From Berberis thunbergii (Eukaryota > Streptophyta > Magnoliopsida > Ranunculales > Berberidaceae): DNA of 64,000 bases. Shown here in pieces: positions 49,501 through 61,500 of this stretch (position 1 is its first letter; every line of letters starts with the position of its first letter). The position numbers and the translations under genes were made by a program. The DNA lies in assembly GCA_003290165.1 (NCBI GenBank), contig QNQO01006979.1:372001-436000 (forward strand), written 5' to 3'. The notes under the pieces were generated by a model. It was given only the letters and a program-made list of their open reading frames with translations. It was not told where the DNA came from and did not search any database.

Positions 49501-52500
49501 AAAAACATGAAAAATTAACAATCGTGAACAAAATTTATTAAAACTCAAATGACAGAAGTTGGTCATGATGGGTACTATATATAAATTTGAATTTGTGTAC
49601 TCTTTTATTTTTCTTCAAATTGCATGAATAACCTCAGTTATGTTTGATAAAATCTACATTAGTAAAATTGGTACCGGCAGATCCTTTGAGAATTCCATTA
49701 AGTAATCATCCTTTGCTACATTTAGACATATACTGAATAAAAAAATAATTAAATAGTTTATTCTAAAAAATAGGAAAGAAAAATAAAATAAGAACACAAT
49801 CAGCCTTATTAAAAAAATAAATAAATAAATAAATAAAATAAAATAAAAATCGCCCAGACCTCCTAGACCCCGCCCAGACTGCCCGCCCAGCCATTAATCT
49901 GGGCGGTTTTCCACCTTTTAGCGGCTAGGCGCCACCTAGGCCGATTTTTTAGAATACTGGTTTGGATCAAGGGTGTTAACATGGAAATCATGGAAACCAC
50001 TAGGTATCGAGGAAACAAAATGGGTTCCCACTGTTTGGTTGGGCTTCAAAAAGCAAGGAAATAAGGTGTCACGTGACATTTTTTGAGCAAAAGTGTAACA
50101 ATATGCTTTGTTTCCTCTGAATCATGGAAAGTGAATTCTCTGGTCCCCTAAAGAATTGTAATTCTTTCTTCTAGGGAACCATAGAATTGCATTTACTTCT
50201 ATTCCTCCTAAACCAAACACAACCTTAGAGGTACAGTTAAGTTCTTAATTAATATAATGGAGATTCAGTCACAATCCAAAATTGCAGGTATGAATAGGAA
50301 CTTTATGTGGAGGTTGGGGTAGTTCTATTTTTTAACCAGGAATGGATACAATGCAGGATTTCAAAGTAGGAAGCATCAAGCACCAAAATTCCCCCAAATT
50401 GGAAAATGGACATATATAGGCTTTTTTCTAAATCAGCAAAAAAGCAGGAAATATTCTTTTCCTTTTTTTTTACAAAAAATAACCAAGATTTATAAAGGCA
50501 TTCAAAAGAAACAACAAACTTTGATCCGATACGCATACACAAACATCCGATACGATGTGCAATTGTTACCAAACAAAAAAAACACGATATAAACACCATA
50601 GATCCGACCAGTGACAACACCTGAACTTAAGCAGGTTGCAAGCGATTGCAACTTTGCTCAATGATACCAAAGTATAGTGATTAGCCGAAGTAAATTGTTG
50701 ACCGACTTCAAATTACTTTCAGTCGCTCCTCTGCCACTGCCACCACTACAAACCCTACCTCGGCGTTGACCGCGACCACAATTCTCACTCCTCCCTCCTC
50801 CGCCATAACCAACTTCACCATTCTCATTCATGCCAATACAAACTCCAAGTGTGAGCTTGATTTCGGTAATGAGAATGTCCTCAACGGAACCAATTGAGAC
50901 AACAATATTGTACTTGGAATTGTTCTCAATCTCATCCACAACATCTTGAACATTCAACACTCATCTCCGACCTCCAGATACTAACTGTCTGACTCAAGAC
51001 TGTTTCTATTGAGTCCACCTCAAAGTTCAAACGCCATCAACACCCTCCTCCCGACTCCAAAACATGTTCTATCAAATGGGTTTCCATCCCTTCCCCACAA
51101 ACCAAAATTCACTTTCAGTAGAACAAAATATTCCAACTCATACACCATCAATAAGTAAGCTTGGTTATTGACAATCAAGTCCTTGGCGAAAACTCGATTT
51201 TAAGAGTTTTTTTTCCTGGAGGACTGATTCAAGAACCACCTAAAGCCAGTGGGCGTGTGGGCTATGAAAACGGGGATCTTGGGTGACTCTCCACTCCCCA
51301 TTCACTGATTTCTCATAATAAAACTTGAATCCTTTGAGGATTTCCATTACAACAGATGAAGCAATGGAGAGCAATACAGGGGCAGTGACTAAGCAGATCA
51401 TATATACAAAAGCAAGCAGGAAAAACCAGGAAATACATTAATTACTCAAAAGGAGAGTACAAATACAAGCGATGATTAAGCAGGTCACAAGGCAAACAAA
51501 AAACAAGAAGTTGAAAACGCTAGCCCAATCAATCATACAAACATGAAATGAAATTACATTTAACACATCCGAAGTGTATCCCCAATGCTATATAAGAGAT
51601 TCGAAGTCATTGATGAGCACATTCAAATCCTTCTCAGAGGCTTTAAAAATCCTGGTGTTTCTCTCTTTACAGATAATCCACAAAGTAGCAAGAAAACCCT
51701 GTTTCAAAGCCAACTGCCCTCCAAAGACAGGTTGTCCCTATGCGAGGAGACCCACTGGAGTAAGAACTGATCATTTTCAGAGGGTGGACATTAGCTTCAC
51801 AGCTGGCCAGATTTGATTATAGAAAGAGCACGAGAAGAACAAGTGTTCCACTGATTCATGAGCAATTTCACAAAAGAATGGAAAGACCTCTTTTGATCAG
51901 ATCAACGTCATCATCTGGTGAGGATTTTCTCATGACTAGGGGTGGGCAAACGAGTCGAGGAACCGCAGATTCAAATCGAACCGGACCGTTCCATGTTTCA
52001 AATTTGTAATTTTGATACGGCCCAAATAGGTCCAAATCCATTATAAAACGATCCGAGTCCGGTTCCAATTATTTAAAATTAAACGATCCGGTTCCAACCC
52101 GTTTTAAATAACATTGTACACGTGTCTTAATATTAGTGGAGGTTACAAAATGTAAACCTAAAATGGGAAAACATTTTCAGAGTAAGAACTGATCATTTTC
52201 AGAGGGTGGACATTAGCTTCACAGCTGGCCAGATTTGATTATAGAAAGAGCACGAGAAGAACAAGTGTTCCACTGATTCATGAGCAATTTCACAAAAGAA
52301 TGGAAAGACCTCTTTTGATCAGATCAACGTCATCATCTGGTGAGAGGATTTTCTCATGACTAGGGGTGGGCAAACGAGTCGAGGAACCGCAGATTCAAAT
52401 CGAACCGGACCGTTCCATGTTTCAAATTTGTAATTTTGATACGGCCCAAATAGGTCCAAATCCATTATAAAACGATCCGAGTCCGGTTCCAATTATTTAA

Positions 52501-55500
52501 AATTAAACGATCCGGTTCCAACCCGTTTTAAATAACATTGTACACGTGTCTTAATATTAGTGGAGGTTACAAAATGTAAACCTAAAATGGGAAAACAGTA
52601 AACACCAATGCAAACCTCATCTTCTCTCTTTCCTAGCGTTTCTCTATCTCTTCTCTAAGTTCCCGTACAGATCTTTTCTTTCTCTACTATAAAGAGTCTC
52701 CACACTCCACCACCGTCGGCCCATTTTCTCCAAAAGAAGAAATCTGAAGCTACTCTCCAGTCCTTCGATTCAGTCTAGTCCTTCGAAGCTACTCTCCCTC
52801 GTCGATCCATTTTTACCTGAAATAGTTTTCGAAGAAAGATATAGGGATACTTGCATCTGCTGGAATTGGATTTGGATTCACTGGAATAGATATTGAATTT
52901 GCAACTTGCAACTGCTGCTGCAACTTGTTGCTTGTTGTTGCTGCTTGCATCAAATGTTTCTTTTTTTGTACAAATAGATAAGTTCTGGTATGAGATCTCT
53001 AATGTGTATGAGATTTGAAATGTGCATAACAGTTAAAAAGTTCATGTCATCTATAATGTGTATGCGATTTGTAATGTGTATAACAGTTAAAAAATGGTAT
53101 GTCAGTAATGTTGAGTGCTACCTTTATCATGAAGAGCAATCTGGGATCAGATGAGGTTTTTAGATGACTTCTGATTCAGAACTGAGATGTTTATCTATTT
53201 TGTGTTATTGATGATATCCAAGTTACAAGATGTCCTACAACAGCATTCCTTTGATTCAATCGTTATAGATTTTGCTCATTGCAATAGGCTTCAATGACAT
53301 GAATTATATTTTCCGTGTTAAAAAAGTAGGCAAATATTTGTCAAGACGTGCAATCTGGAACCATAGGAACTGGATCGTTCCAAACGGTTCGAGTTAGGTT
53401 CGGTCCCAATGTTCAAAATGAAATAATCCGGACCGGACCAGATCCGTTAAATTTAAATGATTCGAGTTAGGTTCCTCAAATTTTGGAACCGATCCGGACC
53501 ATGCCCACCCATACCCATAAATTACCTCTAAGGTCTTTCGTCCAAAAAACTATATGACCAAAAGGAGATGGGAGGCAAGTCTGTTTTGCCACAACCATAG
53601 CATCTTGCATTGTTAATGTCTGGGAGTTGTCCACAGATTTCCACACTCAGTCGGATCATCAGAAAGCACTACCTCTTTAAGAAAATCAATCAGCTGCAAC
53701 AGATGAGGTATCTCAGCTTCTCTAACTTCTCTTCTTAATGCAAGGTTCCAGTTAGAAGAGTTATTGGATAACCCTTGGAAGCAATCTGGCATACTGGAAG
53801 CATTAAATGGAAAAGCAACGTCTTACAATTCGAAACAATCACCCTTGACTTCTCAAGGATTTGTCTTGAAATATCAAGAACAGGTACATAAATTGTTTTG
53901 AAACTGGTTTTATTGATAAAAGTATGCCCATACACAAGAAAGTCTCTTGTGAGACACCATAACCCTTACATGAATAACTAACATATTAGAAACTAAATAA
54001 CTACCCTAACTAAGAATAACTCCCACAACTGATTCTGGCAGAAATCAGTATGTGATGTCCTCATGGTTCTTCAATTTTTGATGTTTTCTTCTTATTTTCT
54101 TTCTCCATAAATATGATTGCCACTTGTTCTACGTCACAATCAGCTACAACAGCTGAATTATTGAGAGATACAGTAGTAGATGGGAAGGAATTTCTCTTTG
54201 AGAGGCTTAGAGCCACACCAAATATCATCCCAAAATAGAATTTTCGATCCTTTACTAAGTCTGAAAATGATGTGCTTCTGAATTTGGAGTTTGAAATTCA
54301 TAATAGCCTCCCCCATGCACAACCACCAGGATAAGTGAGGATTTTGGTGTACCAACTAAGGTGATCCAATCCATATTTCTCTTGAATGAAGACCCTTCAA
54401 AGAACTCCCTGTACATTCCCAAATCTCCACAACCATTTTGATAACACGGCCTGATAAAAGGATTGGAATGTGAAGATACTAAAGTTTTTCCAGGAAGGTG
54501 AGACTCAAAAAAGATGTATGATATACGAGGTAGATTTTGCATCATGGCATTGTTATTTGCTCCAAAAGTGGTGCAGGAGCATGGAAATTGTAGAGAAGAA
54601 TTTGCATCTCCACAACAGATCACCTCCAAAAATTCTTTATATCTTCTCCAAATCTCCACAATGACCATAGGTACTTCCTAACCCGCCAAATCGAGCAAAA
54701 AAAAAAAGAAATTCTCAAGACCAACCATATTCAAATCTAAGTAAACCACATTTCACCATTTTATGGACCTTGGTCATTTCAAAAACCGTGCACCTCCAAA
54801 AACTGTCAATCAGTGAAATAAAGGCTTCAAAATAGATCGCAAGTAAGATGACTGGAAATTATGACTTGGTAAGAATGACTCGCTCTATAGATTTGAATTT
54901 CTCTTTCCATCTAGCTAACTTCTTTTAAAACAACTTACTAGGAGTCCCAAGCCCTAAATGTTGCATTTTGTAGTTCAAAGTGACTTGTCTTCTTTTTCGA
55001 ATTTGAAATGGCAACATCTTCTTCAAATTGAAATAGTACCTAAAGTGTTAATTGCACTGTAACTTAACCTAACATCATCTCAATGCTTTCAAAAGTAAAA
55101 CCCTACAAAGTGAATGTCTTCTTTTTTCGAATTTGAAATGGCGGCATCTTCTTCAAATTGAAATGGTACCTAAAGTGTTATTTGCACTGTAGCTTAACCT
55201 AACATCACCTCAATGCCTTCAATAGTAAAACCCTATCCTGTAACCCTTGTGAAAAAAATTCCGTTCAGAGATTTCTGGACCCGTACCCAAGAACAAAAGG
55301 AAAAAGGGTAATTGATCTACTACACATAATGGGGTTAGGCGCACAAAATATTATGAAAAAAGGGACAAATGAACTGAATTATAATCAAAATAATTTAGTA
55401 GCAATATTCTTTTCGGTTTACTCTGGATCACGTGAACAGATCAAGAGAATACCAAGGCAGCGAAGGAAAAGAAACCTCCTTTTATGAACATCATATGCAT

Positions 55501-58500
55501 CCGTATATGGTGGTTGGTGGGGAACAAAAGGAAAGCTTTCCAAAATATGTCTTATGATCACCGAACAAGATGAGAGACTGAACAACCCCTTTGGTGTTAG
55601 CAACTATGCTTTTGAGACATGGGTCTATTCTAGCACGCTATCACATAAAAAAGCCTCCTTAACTTCTTGTTGTATGTAAAATAAGTCCTCACATGTATAA
55701 ATTTCTTTGAAACCACATTCCAACTCTTCATCTACTTTTGCAAACTGTAATAACCAGTAACATTTACTTAAACCTCATAAGAAAATCATTCACAAAGGTT
55801 CATCCAAAATAGTAAGCTCCTCAATACAGGGATAATAGTCTTTTTTAGGATGAATCCTTGGGCTTCAATGCATTAGAAGCAGTTGATATAATTTATTCAT
55901 TATTCTTGAATTGATGAAATTTAATCTTATAAGTTTTGTGGATAATGGGAAAAAAAATGACCTACTCACCTCAACAAGTTTCACATACAAAATCTTGAGC
56001 GTCATTTCACCACCTAAAACTGATGCTGCATCTGTTAAGACATCGCCAACAGCTAGAAGTATGACAGTTTCATTCCGTCAGCCAAATTTGCTCAAGGGTC
56101 GAAAGGAAAGACAATAACCAAGGATATAATAGTTACATCACATTTAAAGATGAATTCACCAGAAGATAACATAAAAAATATTTTAACTACAATACTTGAA
56201 CTTAGAAAATAGTTTGCGCGAAACAGTAGACAAACATGTGATGAACTCAAGCCCATGAGTGTAAGACATATACATAGAGACATCCGAGGAATCAACTTTA
56301 ATAAGCATGAAAAAAATTTATCGTCTCAGACTTCCCAACTTGCCATTTATAAATCGCATCATTGGTCACCAACTAATTGTAATTACGGTATCTTTGGTGC
56401 TTAACAAGGTGTGTTGTGTGTCCTGAAGGTTCAAGAACTTATCAGTGGGGCTTCAGTAAAATGTTCCATTTCTAATCTTTCAATTAGTCAATTCTATTTT
56501 CTATTTAGGAGAAAGATCAAGTCATTCAGGGTGCCTGTTTGGAATCAAGCAATTCATTTAGAAATAGCATTTTATATATACATAATGACTACCGAGAGAA
56601 TCCTTGCAATTGATAATCCATATAAAACAGTTCAGAGATTCCACATAGATATTTCTTACAAAAAATCATCTAGAGAAATATTTATTGAATTCCATGTTAG
56701 TACCATTTCTCAGGGACAACATTGTCGTTGATCCTTTTTGAGTAATGAAAAATGCTAGGCACAATATAAGGAATTAGTGTCCCCCCCTTTTCATCTCCTT
56801 GTTCCAATGTGGATGTTGGCATATTTGGCTTGAAATAAATCCCAGAGATCTTAAAAGGCTCTTTTACCATCAGCAAGATCATAAATGAGCGGTGATTGAT
56901 TATTTAACCACAATTAACCTACAAGGTACTACCTTCAGGTAGTTTCTCTTGTGTTGGCATTCAACTCTATAAGGTTTAGCCACCTCACATAATTAGTTTG
57001 AGCTTTTATTACCATTTTTGCTTGTGCTTTCTAGTGAAGTGTTTCACATACTGCTTGTTTCTCCATTTATTTATTTACTTAATTTGAAGGTTTGATTCCA
57101 CTGAAATTCGTACGATAAACAAGGATGACCAAAAACAAAGAAAAGAAAATTCATACAGCAGCTATATTACGTAAGGTAAACAGACACCAGCCCTCCACCC
57201 CTTCAACCAACATCAAGGGGAAACAAAAGCACCACGCTTCACATACCAAACTACATTGCCCCCACGCCATCAGAATTTGAGAAAGACATAAAACGACCAA
57301 TAAAATCCACTGCCCCAAACCATTCAATTATTTTTCCTTTCTAACATATTTGCTTGTTGATTAGAAAGAAGATGAAGAAGAAGGTTACCATATCTAGTCT
57401 GCTTGAAATCTTTAAGATCTTCCTTTAATAGATCTTGATAACCGTCTGGATACTGAACTCTGAAGCTAACCTGGATGAAAAGCTCAGTGTTCAAGGCCAA
57501 GGAAAGACACTATGTATCTATATTGCAATTAAGCAAACATATTATGTACTTAGTATAAAAATTTTACATTTATCTTATCAACTGAGTTCGATGAAGGAAG
57601 ACATCTACAAACAATTCATGGATTAGACAGAGAGAAAGTGTCTATTCAGAATTGTCTGAATTTCCAAATGCATCCACTCACCAGAGACACGAGTGCTTCA
57701 TATGATGAACGAAAAACTTGTAACCTGTGATTCCTCTCTGCTTCAATTGATACTTCAGTTCCATATGATAAATAGGATTCCCTGAAATTTTGAAATCATT
57801 ATAGTTGCATAAATATAAACATAACCAACAAATATGAATACAGTTCCTTATAAATTTCACCTTTCAGTCAAGTTAACCTGAAGGTTGTGCCAAAAGTTGA
57901 ACGACATTGAAGCAATGTCATATTCTGGGTGTGAAGCAACATCTAGTAGTGCCTGTACTATCATCATTGATTCAGGAGAACCTGATGATATGAATGGCAC
58001 AGAGAAGATGTCATATTGTCTAGAGAGTGAATACAAGAGATAGACTATCCCAATATTATTTCGAATCCTAATCCTAACTTGTGGTTATGCATATTTAAGA
58101 ACAAGATGAAATATAAAGTTGATATCCCCATAACAGCCTAAGATTTGTATTCTTTCATATAAATGAGATAAATATAAATGTAAATCTATATTTATTTTCA
58201 ATAAGTGTCAAGTATGTACCAGTAGCAATCAATTCAACATAAGAATCACCCATATCAGCAAACAAGCGAGCAATGGCCTTCACATCTTCTTCATCCTGAT
58301 AGTTTGAAAAAAATTATCATCAATGCCCTTACAACTTTAGTGCCAGAAACTACATATAAATAAATCTTCAGACCTTAAAGAACCACTATACAGGAAAGAG
58401 GCAATGTTCTTTTTCCATTGTCCTCCCATCATTTTGAATTAACACAATCCATTTTTTCTGATAAAAATAAGAGACTGGACCCTAAAGTCGGTGGATAATT

Positions 58501-61500
58501 CAATTTATCCCCTAAACTTGAAAAAATTACTCCCCACATCTTATGTATAATTAGAGATTGACGCGATGTGAGATTTTATTTTAATTTATCTTATCGTTCT
58601 TTTTTCTTTTCTTTTTTTCTAAAAATAAAAAAGATCGCATATTATTCTCAACAAAGCAAGCATATCATCCTCAAGAAAAAAATATTTACAAACATTATTT
58701 TTTTATTATGTCAAGGATATTCAAAATTAACAACACCATCACATTCAAAATTGTAAGCATAAACTCAAAATAAAAATGATAACATCCAAAATAGGATTAT
58801 TCAACAACAAATTACATTGAGAAAAAGTATGTTTAAAGCCAAATCAAGTGGATAGTTTCAAGTAATGTTTCAAAAGAAAAAAAAAACACTCAAACATGGC
58901 CAATGGTAGAAATTCTTGTTGTTTGAGAAACAAAGAAAGGGAAATAGAAGAGATAAAAAAAAAGAGGGGGGTGGATTTTCTCAAATTGAGGCAATCTCTA
59001 ATTATAAATAAGATGTGGAATTAAGCTATTAGTCGGAGTTTATGTAGTTGGTTGAGGGGAGAGAATATGTAAATGGTGTTTGGTTACTTAATATGAGCTA
59101 AGTTGGTATTGTAGGAAGTTAGGGTAGAAAATGTATCCAGTCTGAAAAGCAAGGTAGTAAATATAATTTTGTCAAGTTCATGGGAGAAATTGTAATTATC
59201 CACCGACTTTAGGGTTCGTGGTGTAAATTAATCTAATAATAAATAAAACCATTATAAAGGAAATAGACAATATGACCCTTAAATATAACTATATAAGCAA
59301 TAAAAAGGAAAGTTCGCTTGACGTATGCTATAATTCAACATCTTGTGATAGGCAAAAAATTATCCTTACCAAGCAAAGGATTTGTTGCAAAAAGTCTTCA
59401 GTGAGCATGGTTGAGATGAAGGGTTGACCAACGAGTCATTTGAAAGAAATGACCAAAATTTTTGGCAAGCCATGGTTTTGCTTTAAAGCATTAGGTGGAA
59501 CAAGTGCAACACTAAGGTACCGAGAGACCTGAACCATAGTTAATAGAAGTCATTCAGCCATCAGATGTTGCAAATACTTGCATCACTGCTGAGCTACTTT
59601 CTCAATGATTTGATATTGGAACTACCATCGTCATCAAATCATATTCTACAACTTTTCTATGCAAGGAGAAAATTCTAGATGATAAAAGAGAGCCTTAAAG
59701 ACTTTATTAGTATTCTTAATAAGAGGGAGTACCCATGCCTCCCCAAAGAACCTTAGGAAGTGTTCCTACAAGGTCACTCTATGCAAATAAATCTCCCCTA
59801 GACTCAACAGCCCCCTCACCAAGTGTATTTTGAACTACTCTTCCTGTCAAGACCATCACCAGTACTCCACTATACTGGCCAAGCCTCCATCCATCATGAT
59901 TCTTCTGAGATGTAAAACCCCCATTTGCTTAAGGGCATCCTTCACTTCCCAATCATTCAGTGTTCATCTAAAGGTAGATTCCAAGAACCGCCATTGTTCC
60001 TGTCACCGAAGAAATTAGGGCCTACGCATTCTTTAATCAACAACAAGTTGTACATCCGTGCACTATATACTATTCAAATATTACACCCTTAAGCTAGATT
60101 TGACGTAAAAACAATCTCTTACAGAAAATTACATCTGATATTCAAGACCCACAACATGTGCGCATCAATAGGGGATGGATATACTTCTAGCAAGCCATCC
60201 TGTTTGGTACTACCATGTCAGGCATTTATAACTTCCATCAATAGGGATTCTACTTTCTCTTTGAAACATCAAAGCCATTCATGTCCCGAAGGCCCCTTAT
60301 GCCTAACCCACTAAGACTTTTAAGTCTTAGGCATGCAAATCTTAAGGAAAATATACATATCAACGCTTTGTTAGTCCTTTTGTACATGATGTTTCCTTTC
60401 TTCCCATTTCACACTGTGTCCACAAGTGTGTGTATATATATATACATTTTTTTTACAGGCAATACTCGTGGTATTACAAAACAGAAACCTTAAAACATTA
60501 ACGAATTTTCCCTAATTTCACAAGTATATTATTTATGTTACCATATTATCAGATGTGGATCAAGGAACCTTCCCTAACTCCAAAGTATAAGGTAACCATA
60601 ATCTCTACCGTCCTCTCTAGTAATTCATAACTAATTCATTCATTCGTACTTTTGGGGTGTGAAATCAAACACTAGTAGTGATCTACCATCTCCACAATTT
60701 TTACACTGACAATTAAAGTGTCAAACCTAACCATCCTCAACCTCTTGATGTAAATAATTGATTAGCTTTCATGATTTACATCTAAACGGAAAGTAAAAGG
60801 GTTCATCAAAGTCTTGAGAAATATTTCCTTACAGATTGAGATTTGGATTAGAAAAGATATGAGTGTAGGGTTTCAATCATAAAAGAACAAAACTCTAGCA
60901 TAGGGTTCCAACATGGTTAAAGGATCCCAATATACAAATATGGGGCTTCAAAGCCCTATTACCATTATCAACGATCTCCCACAAATCAATCAAACATAAG
61001 AGGGTTACGGTCTTGATTGATATGTTGTTTCAATGGTTGCTAAGAGAAGAGAGAGAGGGGAAGCAGAAAGAGTGAGATGGAAAGAGATGAGAACAATACC
61101 AGTAGTTTGAAGATGATGCAAACTCTTCTTCCATGGTTGAACAATAGAAAATGAGTCTAGCTGTGTATGTTTTGATGAGTTCCGCCATTTCAGGGAACCG
61201 TATTCTTTTTTTTTTTTTTTTTTTTTGGGGGGGGGGGAATCCAAAAAGAAGGACATTGGCTAAAATCATGGAATTGAGGTCACATGTGGAAACGAGCCAG
61301 TGGAATTATAAACCCAATCAACCAGCTGAATATGGGCGGTTTTCATGGAATAGCCTCTATTTCCATGAAAATCACAAATATAGCCTTATAGAAAAGCTTA
61401 AATAAATAAAAATTTATCAAGAAAGAAGGGGGACATTCTTGGAGTGTGAGAGGGCCCAAGACATTTGGAGTAACTCTTGTTAGGTTTCTGGTTCAATCTT

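Larger units (their letters stand above)
51576..54700 (-). mobile_element. LINE relic on the minus strand, interrupted by a hAT-like element
   Basis: Read right to left. [20 protein letters not shown] (54,158-54,355) is the linker before the zinc-binding tail. [15 protein letters not shown] follows (about 53,730-53,690). The hAT-like element at 51,936-53,514 comes next. Then the zinc-binding tail ([16 protein letters not shown], about 51,880-51,840) and the C-terminal [13 protein letters not shown] (about 51,680-51,640) follow. This is a decayed 3' half of an L1-like LINE in sense with the importin-like gene. Confidence 0.75.

Noticed and set aside
50658..50960. Gly/Arg-rich minus-strand frame resembling an RNA-binding protein tail
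   Set aside because: No RRM or other domain, and no exon neighbours. It lies in a TE-rich intron.
61005..61405. Frames with poly-Lys or poly-Phe tracts
   Set aside because: They come from the T21-G11 homopolymer pair.
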